DNA from: Laburnicola sp. R22_1
Taxonomy: Eukaryota; Ascomycota; Dothideomycetes; Pleosporales; Didymosphaeriaceae
Reading direction: 5' to 3'
DNA length: 64,000 bases
NCBI GenBank assembly: GCA_014281115.1
Contig: JACONQ010000005.1
Location: 2,542,001-2,606,000 of the forward strand
This document shows positions 1 through 12,135 of the stretch, piece by piece; the first letter of the stretch is position 1, and every line of letters begins with the position of its first letter. The notes under the pieces are model-generated. The model was not told the DNA's origin, did not search any database, and was given only the letters and a program-made list of their open reading frames with translations. The position numbers and the translations under genes were made by a program.

Positions 1-658
1 GACCCTTCTTGTCGTACGTAAAGCAGCCCCAGAACATGAACTCAGAGTATCCCTTCCATCTCTCACGTATATAGCTCTTGACTACGCGCTCCTTAGGTCT
101 CCTCCATATTCTGTATCCACTACGGCGATGACTAAGAACGACAAAAGTCTTATCTGTCTATATAACGTTCTTCTAATCCTTAAGCGTCCAAGTAACGTGC
201 TTAAGCGCCTACTTTAATCTCTTAGTCCTTATCTTCTATGTCAACCTAGGCTTTCTTGTTGGCTTTGTCTTGTGGTATCTAGCCTCTCTTAAGACTCGCC
301 AGACAGTAGTAGCTAAGAGATCTATCCCTCGCAAACTAAGCCCACTAGCTACGTCAGCGCAGGTCTTTTCACGTCCATATCTGTCGCGGCATACTTGTTG
401 TAATACCTCCTTCTTGACCTCCTGTGTCTGTTTGGATGGGCGCCCAGAGCAAGGAGCGTCTTGAACGTGGTGTGGGAGGATCTTGAGAGGCAGAACGTTG
501 GGCTCGAAGCCAGCAGCAATAGCTCGGCTGTAGATACGATCAATTGTGCGTGGTTTGATGCCAGTGAGCTCTGAGACTTGAGAGGTTAACTTGCCAACAG
601 ATGGTGATTTGAGAGTAACAACAAGAGTACGCGTATACACGTTAGTATTGGGGGCCAT
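1..658 (-). pseudogene. Tc1-like transposase, N-terminal part, broken
   Basis: The frame opens with ATG at 656-658 and stays open to 236 (140 residues). Reading on past stop codons toward position 1 gives recognisable transposase sequence, including an FMFWGCF motif typical of Tc1-like DDE enzymes. The first ~60 residues resemble a helix-turn-helix (TGIKPRTIDRIYSRA). A second DNA-binding stretch follows, with RPSKQTQEV and a TVWRVLREA helix. Stops after residue 140 look like RIP products of Trp or Gln codons. The same protein, more damaged, is encoded at 13,560-15,540. The catalytic domain is mostly outside the window, so it cannot be fully judged, but the stops make it non-functional. Confidence 0.7.
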
Positions 659-770
659 AGTTGATTAGAAGAGAGATTAGATTGCTCCTATCTCAAGTAT
701 TTTAGTGCCAAGAGCTGGGCGTTGTGGTGGCGCTTTTAGCGTCAGACAGAACTTTTGAAAGGCACCTCCG
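1..770 (-). mobile_element. Tc1-like DNA transposon, truncated by the window edge
   Basis: The right end is a terminal inverted repeat running inward from 770, followed by TA at 771-772. The same terminus (ACTTTTGAAAGGCACC...) ends the Tc1-like element at 13,417-15,634, so both belong to one family. The transposase is encoded on the minus strand and runs off the left edge. RIP is light here: a 140-codon frame remains open and CA/TG pairs are common, unlike the sequence just to the right. The rest of the element lies outside the window. Confidence 0.75.
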
Positions 771-772
771 TA

Positions 773-1106
773 CATAAGGTACTTAAGGGTGCAGAGGGCT
801 ATCCACTACACTAGTTAATAGGTGTCGTTGTCTACAACACCCTAAAGACAGGCTAAGTTTTATAGATAGTTAAACCGTAGCTTAACAATCGCTACTATAG
901 TGTAAGAGCACTATAGAAGTTATTACACTATATATAAGATGACTAGTAGTTAGAATTTAAATATAAAATAGTAGTAATACCTACATAAGGTGGGTATATA
1001 GGCAGGCTATATACGTAGCCTCGCTTAGGACCTCGCTTAGTAATCGCACTAGTCCTAAAAGGGTAACATAACGTAAGCGAGAGGCCCGCACCTCAGATTA
1101 GTAACA
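773..1106. other. Unassigned AT-rich RIPed sequence
   Basis: AT-rich sequence between the Tc1-like terminus and the truncated pogo-like copy. No open frame or recognisable domain. CA and TG are scarce and TA is abundant. Confidence 0.5.
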
Positions 1107-1680
1107 ATATCTTTATTCTATACTCTATACTTGGCTTTTATATCCTCTACTAGCTAAAACTACGTGTTTATAACCTCTAGGTCTTTTTATTATATCCTCT
1201 ATTAGTTCTTTACTTAATTAAAAGCTATTTTAAGCTTAGGTATGCGCTTTACAAAGCGCTAAGCCTAGCATTATCCTATAGAGTCTCTATACCGCGTAGC
1301 TAGTAGTTTATTAGCTATCTCTTTTATCTTACCTAGCTAGAGTGCAAATTCTCGCAAATCTAGATTAAGAATATACTATATAAGCGTCTACTCTTTAGTT
1401 CTAGTAAGCTTTACTATACCTAATTATATATCTACTTAGGTAGTAATTCTGTTAATTTAATTACTTAGTGTAGACTTTAGAATATTATATACTGCAGGAG
1501 CGCGTTGCAGGCTTAAAATTTACTTATTCTAATAGGCGTTAGGGACAAGCTCAATTCTACCTTCTTAATTAGATAATAACGCGTTGTTTTATTAAGACAT
1601 TATAATTCATAGTAAAGTGTTGTAGTCTTGGCAAAAACTATCCGGCGGACTAATCTGTCTAGGCTACTAATAGAATATGT
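1107..1680 (-). mobile_element. Truncated pogo/Fot1-like element (family pogo-1, copy C)
   Basis: From about 1,107 this stretch aligns by eye with 48,850-49,416 of copy A, ending in the same terminus (CTAATAGAATATGT) at 1,680 followed by TA. It holds the N-terminal part of the transposase on the minus strand. The other ~1.6 kb, including the opposite TIR, is missing, and the sequence left of 1,107 is unrelated. Heavily RIPed. Confidence 0.75.
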
Positions 1681-2378
1681 TACTATTTAAATATAGAGCT
1701 TCTAAAGCGTAATATAGAGCTATAGTCTAAAGTAGCTACAAAGTAAGCTAAGAGAAGAATATATTATAGTAATTTACTATACTATTTAAATATAAAGCTT
1801 CTAAAGCGTAATATAAGTTAGTAGTCTAAGGTAACTATAAAGCAAATTAAGGGAAGAGTAGGTTATAGTAATTTATTATACTATCTAAGAGCAGGGTATC
1901 TAAAGTATAACTTAAGTTAGTAGTTTAAGATAACTATAAAGCAAATTAAGGAAAGGGCAGGTTATAGTAATATATTATACTATTTAAGAGTAAGGCATCT
2001 AAAGCACAACCTAGGTTAGTAGTCTAAAGTAACTATAAAGTAAATTAATGGAAAGGTAGATTATAGTAATTTATTATACTATTTAAAAGTAGAGTATCTA
2101 AAGCGTAATCTAAATTTATAGTCTAAGGTAACTGCAAAGTAAATTAAGAAAAGAGTAAGTTATAGTAATTTATTATGCTGTCTAAGAGTATAGTACCTAA
2201 AGTGCAACCTAGGTTTATAGTCTAAGGTAGCTACAAAGCAAATTAAGAGAAAGGTAGATTATAGTAATTTATTATACTATCTAAGAGTAAAGTATCTAAA
2301 GCGTAATATAGGTTAGTAGTCTAAGGTAACTGCAAAGAAAGCTAAAAAAAGGGCATATTATAGTAATTTACTATAGTA
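1681..2378. repeat. ~99-bp tandem repeat, about seven copies
   Basis: The landmark TATAGTAATTTA recurs near 1,763, 1,864, 1,963 (variant), 2,062, 2,161, 2,260 and 2,359, a period of 98-101 bp. A second landmark, ATCTAAAGCG or similar, keeps the same period. Units differ mainly by C/T and G/A. The array begins directly at the TA next to the pogo-like terminus at 1,680. It is not CRISPR: there are no short palindromic repeats with unique spacers. Confidence 0.8.
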
Positions 2379-3990
2379 ATATCTAATAGCTACAGAATAA
2401 AGTAACCTATAATAAAGGCGGATAGTTAACTATAGTAGTCTAATTACGCTAGTCTTAGGTAAGTTATATAGCTAAGGCACTAGTAGAGTTAAGTAACTAC
2501 TAATAGCTACTAATAATAGCAACCTAGAACTAATCTCTTTACGCTATATAATTATATATATATAGCCTTACCTATATCTATACTATGTATACAAATATAA
2601 CTATAATAGGAGTAGCTAAAGATTCGCTAAATATAAAATAGTATAAGAAGGCTACTATAAAGCATCTACAATAAACGCTAAAGAATATAATTATAAAAGA
2701 TTTCTAGCTTATTAGATAGACGATAGGAGTATAATACAATATAGTAAAATATATAACTAATAAAATTAATAGGTACCTACTATTATTTAACTAAATATTA
2801 TAGATAGAAGTATATAAGACTGCGCGCAATAATATAATAGTAGAACTATAGGCTAATAAATACTTTAAAATAGTCTGCGAACTTCTAAACTCTACACTAA
2901 AGAATAAGCGAAAAGCTAGAAAGTAGAACAAATAGACTAGGCTTAATTTCTAGACAATAGTCTTATAGGAATAAAATAAAAATATAAAGATATCTAAAAC
3001 TAAGGCGGATATAATAGACTAAACGCGAGTTTATTATAGGACAATGTTATAATAACTTATAAGTTAGATAGCTTTAGTTACTTTATAATAAAATATAGGC
3101 ATAGCTAATATAACTACGCTATAAGCACTTTATATTAATAATACTTTATATACTACTACGTAGACTATAAACTACTTATTTAGAAAGAATAAGATAAATA
3201 TTTAGGTTACTAATATATAGAGAAAAGTTTTTTTAACCTACCTATTATTAAGTATCTAATATAATTACGTACTAATAATAAGCAAATGCAATAGTAAGAA
3301 AAAGAACCTAACTCTAGTTATACTTAACGCCCTTTAAGATAATATATAAAAGACCCTAAAACTAATATAGAAGCTGCTACATATATTTTATATATAGGTA
3401 CCTAAAGTTATATAACTAATAAAGATTAAAATAACTAGCGTCCTTTAGATAGAGGTGCAACTACTAGTAGTAACTATAGTAATAGAATAGAATATTATAA
3501 TAGCGCAACTACTAGTTACAATAAAGATCTTTTAATATGCTTACTCTATACTATAGCACTAATAAATATACTAGATAAATAACTTCTAGCACTTTATATA
3601 TCTTTCTATAAATAATATAGTGTAGTTAATATAGACCTTAATTCTAACTTATTATAAATATAGAAAGGTAAGAATTAAAAGTTGCTAGATAGAACTTAGT
3701 ATAAATTATAGTAAACTAATAAATAATAGATTCTACTCCTATATTCTACACTAGCGACAATAGCTTAGATAGCGAATTAGATAACTAAAGGAAGATATAA
3801 TAATAATAGAAAAATAGGAAGAGTAATTCCCTAAGTAGCAGCGAGTTAGATAAGTATATAATAATTAAAGAGAGGTAATAATAGTAGGATAAGAAGAAAA
3901 GTAGCTCCTACTAAATCTATAATTTAAATAGTAACCTATCTTAGCCTAGTTATACTTTATCGCAAACTAATAGTATAAAGAGAATCTATA
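2379..3990 (+). other. RIP-degraded coding relic, unidentified
   Basis: Reading through TAA/TAG codons gives stretches of coherent protein-like sequence on the plus strand. One around 2,800-3,050 is basic and helix-like; another at about 3,730-3,990 is rich in Ser and Asp and includes SDNSLDSELDN and SSSELDK. The stops fall where Gln or Trp would be expected. I do not recognise the family. It is cut at 3,991 by the Gypsy-1 LTR, so Gypsy-1 may have inserted into this older element. Confidence 0.35.
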
Positions 3991-4191
3991 TATAATGGAT
4001 TAATGCCTAAAGGCGCCGCGGCCCTAAGGCAGGCCGAAGATAACGCTTTATCTCCGGAGCTAGCCTAACTAGGCCTAGCACCTAGCGTCCACTATATAGT
4101 AGGCGTGGGTAATTACTAGAATCCCCACGCAGTATCTTACCTATAGAGTTTAATTAACTATTATCTTAACTCTAACTATTAATCTATTACA
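3991..4191 (+). repeat. Gypsy-1 5' LTR (RIPed)
   Basis: Compared with the 3' LTR it shows about 23 transitions, all C-to-T or G-to-A if the 3' copy is ancestral, plus one transversion and an 11-base deletion in the GC-rich centre. Length is 201 bp against 212 bp. Confidence 0.88.
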
Positions 4192-4612
4192 CTATACTAC
4201 GTCAACCTTACGCCCTACACAATATCTCGTTAGGCCTAGCAATCTAAAGAAGCTAGTATTAAGCTAACAGACAACCTTATAACTTACGTATATTAACTAG
4301 CTTACGCAAGCTTATACTATTAACAGTCGCTACGCGTTATAAGGATACTAGGGTGCTATTTAGTAAATAGAAACTAGATCTGTGTAAGAAGCCTAGTGAG
4401 TAAACAAAACGTCTAGACCTAATAATAGTAATATGTTACAACTAATTAGGAGACAAACGCTGTACTAGTTAGAGAAGTCGCCTTAGGTACTAGTATACAT
4501 AATAACAACTCTAGAAGACGTATAGGGGATAGCAAACAAGCAAAAGCAAGTACACCACTTATGCTGTAGCTTGCTACAAACATCCTAACCTTTATAGTTG
4601 CAACTATAGACT

Positions 4613-6800
4613 ATGGCTAGCAATAATAAAACACAGAGTTAGGTTGTGTTTAGTATTCCAGGCTAGAAATAAGTTTAACAGCCTAGCCAATTCCGTAATA
4701 CCGTTTATACAATCTTAAAGACTAGCAATAGTTAAGTTAACACAACACCTACAATACTAGAATATATAGATTTGCATATCGTAAACTCCTACCTAGAAAT
4801 CGCGTACCTTAAGAATAATTACCCGTAATTCCGTGTTACGTTTCCTAAAAATAATAATAATAGTAAGGTCTGGCTAGAGTTACAAGAATATAATAACGCT
4901 AATAATAATCCTACCTATACCTTCTAGTTAGGCGCAGACTGTCCTAAGGGCAATAGACTCGCTCCTATTAAGTACAATACTATTATTAATAATATTATTA
5001 ATAATAGTAATAAACTACTTAAGCAAGTAATAGAGGAATCCCACAACTAGGTTATTCACATTCTAGCCCTTCTTATTACCCTTCGTAACGCTACTTGCAG
5101 CGCAGATAATAACCTTAAGAGCTAAGCTTTATAGTTATAGAAAGCGTCTACTGCTGCCATACTAGACATAACAGAAATAGTTAAGTAGCTCGCAGTAACC
5201 TAGTATAAGTTAAAGAAATACAAGCAGCTATATAAAATCTAAGACCTCGCTAATAATAATAATAACGCCGCCTCTTAACTCCGTAAAAAACTTAAGGTTA
5301 AGAAACGCGAACTCGCCAAGGCACGCAAAGAAAATAGAGAGTTGTAAGCCTAACTAAGTAAGCATCTAATCGCTATTAATAACTAAGAATATTAGGTTAA
5401 ATTCTTACAATTAGAGTTGGACCAAGCGAGGGCTAAAGTTAAGAAATATAATAGTAAGGCCGGCAAGTATTACTAGTCATAAAAGGCAAAATAATAGACA
5501 TCGCACAACTATTAATTTAACTACAACAAAGCTACTTATAACCTAAAGAAGCTACATTATAACTATAACTAATTAAAATAGAATAAGTAGAATAAAGTCA
5601 TTAACTTAGTATATAAAGTTTAACAATATAAGCCTAACTTTTATAGGTACATAGTTCTAGGTCAAAATACTAATACCTACAAAGATCCTTATCTGTCTAG
5701 GCAAGTATCTCCCTAAGGACGGGCAGATCTACACCGCGACCCCTCTCTAGCCACCCATAATAGCCAGACGTTACAACGCAACCTCTCTCCCTATCGCAAA
5801 CGCAGCATATTGTTCGTCTAAGATACTACTAAACAAGTTAATTATAATAAGCAACAAGATAATATCTATAAACCTTACATCCCTTAAGCTTCTTCTATAG
5901 CCACTGCTTCCACTACTGCCGCCTTCACATCTAGTAGTAGGCGTTATCTGCCTAAGATGCCTAACTTAGAAAAATTTAATAGTAAAGAAGATAAGGACTA
6001 TAAGAGATGGCATGTACTAGCCATTAACAAATGCAAGATTGCCTTTAATAAGGAGGACTAGCGTATTACATACCTTATAAATTATATTAAGGGCAACACT
6101 TAAGCGTTAGTTAAGAATATAAGGCCCTAGCACTTTATAGAGTATATTAAGGCCTTGGACAAATTCTATAGATATACGTCTATAGATAAGATTACTTAGG
6201 TGTTAAATAATCTAGCCAATCCCTTACAGCCCCTTAAACAAAAGGCTAGCAAGAGTTTTACAGCATAGCGCATCTATTTTATAGCTATTTGCAACCTCAT
6301 CTCTATACTAAATACTATAATAATTAACTATGCCCAGAAGCTTGTAAACTAGTCTATTGCTAATACTATAAATATCTATAAGAAAGACAGCAATAGTCTA
6401 TTGCAGTACTTACATAATGCTAGCAATATTAATAAATAACACTAATATACCACAGCTCTAAAGGCAAAGGCCAGAACTACAAGTATGTCTACAACGCAAA
6501 CAACGATAGCAGAGCCTTACGCTTTAACAACGTCATTAAAATAAAACCTTAACAAGGTCATATTTAGCCAGACTAAGGAAGAGAGGCGTACGTTAGCGCG
6601 CTTAAAACTATGCTTTAAGTATAGTAAGCCTAACTACTAATAACGCAACCCGTACGCACTCTGCTACAACAAGCCTACTATACTATCTACTAATATCTCT
6701 ATATTACTCGCCGCCCTGCAAGCGTTACACGCTAACAAATCGGAAACCAAAAATAAGCCCACTAAGGACAATATTAAAGTCAACAATAATGGCTTCATAA
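4613..6800 (+). pseudogene. Gypsy-1 gag relic
   Basis: A frame can be followed from the ATG at 4,613 through many TAA/TAG codons. Around 5,270-5,360 a Lys/Glu/Leu-rich stretch (KKLKVKKRELAKARKENREL) suggests a coiled coil. At about 5,945-6,300 a retrotransposon Gag-like segment begins with LPKMPNLEKFN. Near 6,611-6,665 there is a damaged CCHC zinc knuckle, in which the second Cys and the His appear changed to Tyr. The product would be the nucleocapsid/capsid polyprotein. Stops throughout make it inactive. Confidence 0.65.
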
Positions 6801-7049
6801 TTAACTCAGAAAACTAAATGCTCCTACGTAAAACTACACACAGGAGCTAGACTAGCATAGTGCTAAGAGAACATTAGACTAGATTTAATTAAGTCATAAC
6901 TAATTTAAAACCGCCGCTACTCTCGCCGTCCCACTTAATTAAGCCTATTCTAGTGGGCACTAAGTCTTCTCTACCTCCTTAACTAACAGTCCTCTTAATA
7001 TAACAAGTTAGTTAACCTTGTTAGGTTAAATATAAACACTACAAGAATA

Positions 7050-10000
7050 GTAAAGAACTTCTACACTTATTAACATAGGGGCAAGCGCGTGCTTTATAAG
7101 CCGCCATTAGATAAAGCAACGCAGCTATAAGATAATTAAGACTAATAAACCCATACAACTAGTATTAGCAGATAGCGGCGAGGTTAGAAAACTTATAGAA
7201 GCTATAGACCTTACTATTAAACATAGTAGCCACATGTCCACTATGCTATACTATGTTACTAATATTAGAAAATACAACATTATCCTGGGTATAAATTAGA
7301 CAGACTATTATGAGCCCTTAATTTAGTTTAGTAAAACCCGTTCTATAGAGTTCGAATCAGATCGCTGCCAAACCAACTACTTATATTAAGGACAACCTAA
7401 AACTATATACTATAATTAACTATTAAAGAACAAGTCGCGTAAAACTTCGCTAGTTAGTAATATATACATAATTAGTGCGTACACTACCGTTTAATTAGCT
7501 ACCTAAGACTCTAATAATATTATCTGGGTAGAGCCCTATTATTAGGACTTGCTTAAGCGTCCTCCTAATAATAACATCTCCCTTAACGCGTTTAAGAACA
7601 GCTTTCCTAGTTTGGCTACCGTAATAACTAAAGAGGACTTTAATAAGTACGTAGATAAGCTAAACTAAGTACCTTAGTAAGATAACAAACTTCGCAACAT
7701 AGTCCCTAGATTTGTCTTTAACAAGTTTAAGCAAGTGTTTAGCGCTATTAAAGCTAACACCCTACCTCCGCACCGCAAGGGAGTCAACCACGCAATTAAT
7801 GTGGACCTAAGCTCTCTAATCTCTCAACCTAAAATCTATGGGCTAACGCGCACTAAAACTAAAGCGGTTAAGAAATATATTAATAAAATGCTAGACAAAG
7901 GGTTTATACGCCCAAGTATATTACTATAGGCAGCGCTAGTACTAGTAGTAAAGAAGTCTAGGAGAAGTCTCCAGATTTGTGTCAACTACTAATAATTAAA
8001 CACCATAACAAAAAAGAATCAAAACGCGCCTCTCTCTATTAAGAAGACGCTTACTAGAATGGCTAAGATCTCTATTATATTATTAGTAGACATTATCGTC
8101 GCCTTTAATACTATACAAATTAAAAAAGGCAATAAAGAGAAAACAGCATTTATAATACAGTATGGGCTGTATAAGTATATAGTTATGCCTTTTAGACTCT
8201 ATAATACTCTAGAAACTTTTTAGACTTTTATTAATAAGACGCTTCGCAAGTATCTTAATAACTTTTGTATAGTGTACTTAGACAACATCCTTATATACAG
8301 CAAGCAAGAAGATAAATATAAGGCGCACGTACTTAAGGTAATCGCTAGACTCTATAATACTAGCCTATACTTAGATCCTGCAAAGTGCAAATAGAACGTT
8401 AAATAGGTAAAGTATTTAGGACTTATACTTACTACTAATAGTATTAAAATAAATTCTAAGAAAGTTAAGACTATGGCAAATTAGCCTACACCCTAGTGCG
8501 TAAAGGACGTGCAAGCCTTCCTAGGGTTCGCTAACTTTTACTAATAGTTTATTGCTAGGTTTTTATACCTAGCTAAGCCGCTTACTAAACTTACAAGAGA
8601 TAGCACGCATAAAGAGTTTCTACTAGCCCTATACTTAAAGGCTTTAGCTATATTTAATAAACTAAAAATGGCTTTTTACGACACTAATAGAAAGGTTCTA
8701 GCTTACTTTAACCCTAATTTAGAAACATGGCTAGAAACTAACGCTTCTAACTTTGTGTGTACCGTAGTACTTTTGTAAATATACAATGGAGTATTGCAAC
8801 CTATTACGTTCTTATTATACAAGATAACGCCTATGGAATACAACTACAAAATATATAACAAAGAACTTCTTACTATTATTTAAGCTTTTAAGAAGTGGTA
8901 GTTTAAACTTACTAGCACAAATAATCCTATAAAGGTTCTGTCTAACCACTAAGCATTATAGATATTTATAACCAATAAATAACTTAACCACTACCAAGCT
9001 AGATGGGCCAAGTTTCTGTCTAAGTTTAAATTTCAAAATTATATACCAGCCTAGGGTTTAAGGTACCAAACCTAACGTCCTAATATGTTGTTTAGATAAC
9101 CTGCCTTAAGATGTAAAAGACGCGCGTAGGCAACACCAATGGCAAGTTGTTATTAAGCCACATTAGGTTGACCCAGAACTTAGAATCGCGTACATGGCGT
9201 GCAAACAGGACGCCAGCGCGCAATACACAGTTTACCTAGCCCAGGTTGCAACTCTCTACTTTATACAAAGTCTCATCTCCATTGCGCGCGATATGTACAA
9301 CAATAGCAAAAGGTACAACATTATAGAATAAGTTGCGCTTAGCAGTATGGCAATAAGCGTTTTAGAGAAGAAAAGTTTACTTAATAATATAAACCTGTCG
9401 CCAACACTCCACAACCCTTTAGCAACCACTAACACTCACGACAAACAACCCCAAAACACACCCACCATACCTTATAATAAGCAACCGCCAAACACACCTA
9501 GCGTGCCCCACAATAAGCAACCCCAAGCCACACCCGCTGTGCCCCAGGTACCCGCCGTACCTATTAACAAACAATCAAATAACATACCCACTATAAAGCC
9601 CAATAAGCAACTACTAGCAAAGACACTAAGTATGGCAAAACTAATAGATAAAATCTGTTCATCATACCTAGTAGACAAGGATTTAATGGCAATTATGACG
9701 GCGTTAAAAGATAGTTAATAGAGGATCCCGTACAATCTTATACGTGGAGGCACTAGACTAGAGCTTAGCAATTGTCAGTTGTACGGCAGTCTGCTGTACG
9801 TACAAGGCAAAGTATACGTCCCTAACGTCCTAGAACTCCGCGCCCGTGTGATTAACTATGTACACAAATCGCTCTGCAGGGGACATGGAGGAAAACACGA
9901 GAGTTACACGAAATTGACGCGGTGGTATTTCTGGCCCAATATGACGAGCGACGTCGCCCAGTACGTTAAAGCTTGTCTACTCTGCCGACGTACGAAGACC

Positions 10001-11281
10001 TACCGCGATGGCAAACAAGGCCTACTTCATCCACTGCCTATACCAGAACGATACTAGACGTTGATCTCAATTAATTATATTACCGAACTCCCGCCTTGCA
10101 CAGTTAATGGTCGTACGTACAAACACATCCTCGTTGTAGTTGACCAACTCAGCAAAAAACAGAAGTTTATACCAGTCACAGACTTGCGTGTTAACACCCT
10201 TATGCAAGCCTTTGTTGAATTCATATGGCGCGAAGAAGAATACCCAGAGGATATAGTGTTAGACCAAGGAGCGCAATTCACGTCTCACTTCTAGAAACGC
10301 CTCTATTAACGCGTTGGCACGAAACCTAAGTTGTCAACGTCACATCATCCTAAAACTAACAGACAGACAGAAAACGCTAACGCTTTCCTAAAACAATACT
10401 TAAGAGCGTTCATCAATTACAAACAAGACAACTAGGCCACCCTACTACCTATGGCTAAATTCGTCGCCAATTCTTTAATAAGTACCAGCACAGGTATGAC
10501 GCCATTTTACGCCACTAAAGGATACAAACCCCAGTCAGGTCTGGAGCCGCCGCTGCCAATTAACAAGGCACTAACCGCACCTACCAAAGCTAACCATATC
10601 CGAGCCAACTATTTCGCAGAACACCTTTATCAGTTGCGCAACAACCTCCGCAAAAGTCTCAAATGGGCTCAGGCAAAGCAAGCGGAGTACGCTAATAACA
10701 AAAGGCAACCCGCCAAAGTGTTCAAAGTTGGTGACCAAGTCATAGTCGATTTCCGTCACGCTCGTACGACTCGACCCAGCCAATCTTTAGACTATAAGAA
10801 CCGTGGACCATTTACGATCATTGAATCGATCAATGACATGGCCTACAAGGTGGACCTCCCACTAGAGATACGGATCTATAATGTGTTTCACCTGTGGTTA
10901 TTACATCTGCACGAGCAACCACTGTCTGGCCAAGCACTTATACCCAAAGGCCCTGTTGAAATTGCCAACCCTAATGTCCAAGATAACTCCAACTACGAAG
11001 TTGAAGCAATTTTAGCCGCACGACTTAATCGAAATCTAAAGGATCCACTAATGCGTAATCGTAAGGGCCTCCTACAGTACAAAGTCAAATGGAAGGACTA
11101 CTTACTAGGACCAGACAACCCGTCATGGGAGCCATACATAAACTTAGTCAGCTTGTCAGACCTAGTCTACAACTGGCATAAGGCTCACCCCTCTACTCCC
11201 ATTCATAGGAAGTTTACCACGCTAACAGGCAAACAGAACATGTTATTGCTAAGGATAAGCGAACTCGCTGCCTTGACATAA
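7050..11281 (+). pseudogene. Gypsy-1 pol relic (RT, RNase H, integrase, chromodomain)
   Basis: Reverse transcriptase spans about 7,735-8,560. The YLDD box at 8,275-8,286 reads YLDN, so the second catalytic Asp is lost. RNase H follows at about 8,640-9,050, with its ETDAS motif changed to ETNAS. A one-base frame change near 9,055 shifts the rest to another frame. A Pro/Gln/Asn-rich linker (9,347-9,718) precedes the integrase. The H2C2 zinc domain is intact around 9,860-9,990 (ACLLCRRTK). In the catalytic core the first Asp reads Asn (ISINYITELP), while the Asp of DQGAQFTS and the Glu of RQTENAN remain. The C-terminal chromodomain (about 10,995-11,150) contains YKVKWKDYLLGPDNPSWEP and would target insertion to heterochromatin in this family. 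From 10,451 to 11,281 the frame is fully open (276 codons). Confidence 0.88.
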
Positions 11282-11923
11282 CGTAACATATAGGCAGCAA
11301 GCATTTACGTCCTCCCCTACTAACGCAAGTCACTATCGCAGGAAGGATACCTCTACTGTCCATATTACTATTGACATTTATTGCAGCAGTCACGCCCTCA
11401 GACAACATGGACTGGGACATCAGCGTCGTGAGTACGATAGTGGGATACCTATGTGTTAGGGATCACTCATATACTAGGGGTTGCCCATGTGTTAGGGACC
11501 GTATAGTTGAGCCTGACGAAAGCAACTGTGCCCAGCGACGGTGATTGCGCTTGACGACGGTAAACCACTACGTACGCACACGCTGACGTCACTACCTATA
11601 AGTAAGGATTTAAAAGTTATAATTTACGAGCTACAGTTACGAGTTACAATTGTATAACGTATAGACGAAATTTCGCCAACCTGGCCTAGCAGCTCATACC
11701 TAGATCACTGAGAAACACTAGATTCACTGCGGCGCCATTGTACCAACCTAGCATGCGATCTCAGCGATATGCCCGACGGACAACAAAACCAGCCACAGAT
11801 GCAACGTGCATTGAAAACCCAGGTATAAGGTAACGATTTTGGGGACTGGGATGCCAGAGGCATAAGGAGGGCACGGTATTGTCACAAGAGCAATGGAACT
11901 GCTCTTCTTGGAGGGGGGGGTAG

Positions 11924-12135
11924 TGTGATGGATTGATGCCCGGAGGCGCCGCGGCCCTAAGGCAGGCCGGAGATAACGCTTTATCTCCGGCGCTAGCCCA
12001 ACTAGGCCTAGCACCTGGCGCCCACCGCGCGCCCACTATACAGTAGGCGTGGGTGATCACTAGGATCCCCACGCAGTATCTCACCCATAGAGTTCAATCA
12101 ACTATCATCTTAACTCTGACTATCGATCCATTACA
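11924..12135 (+). repeat. Gypsy-1 3' LTR (nearly unmutated)
   Basis: 212-bp LTR beginning TGTGATGGAT and ending CCATTACA, preceded by a polypurine tract. It keeps the GC-rich centre deleted from the 5' copy and many CA/TG sites. It contains an imperfect inverted repeat (CGTGGGTGAT...ATCCCCACG). Confidence 0.9.

Larger units (their letters stand above)
3991..12135 (+). mobile_element. Gypsy-1: Ty3/Gypsy chromovirus LTR retrotransposon
   Basis: The element has LTRs at 3,991-4,191 and 11,924-12,135, with gag, RT, RNase H, integrase and a C-terminal chromodomain in the order typical of chromoviruses. LTR ends are TGTGATGGAT...GATCCATTACA; the 5' copy is altered to TATAATGGAT. A G-rich polypurine tract (GGAGGGGGGGG) lies just before the 3' LTR. 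RIP damage falls from left to right and is slight after about 9,150. The bases flanking the two LTRs (CTATA and TGCAC) do not match, so no target-site duplication is visible. A solo LTR of the same family sits at 45,633-45,844. Confidence 0.9.

Noticed and set aside
1681..2378. CRISPR-like periodicity
   Set aside because: The whole ~99-bp unit repeats; there are no unique spacers, and the organism is a fungus.
9040..9070. Programmed frameshift between RNase H and integrase in Gypsy-1
   Set aside because: A single-base indel in a decayed copy explains it better; no slippery heptamer or conserved design was seen.
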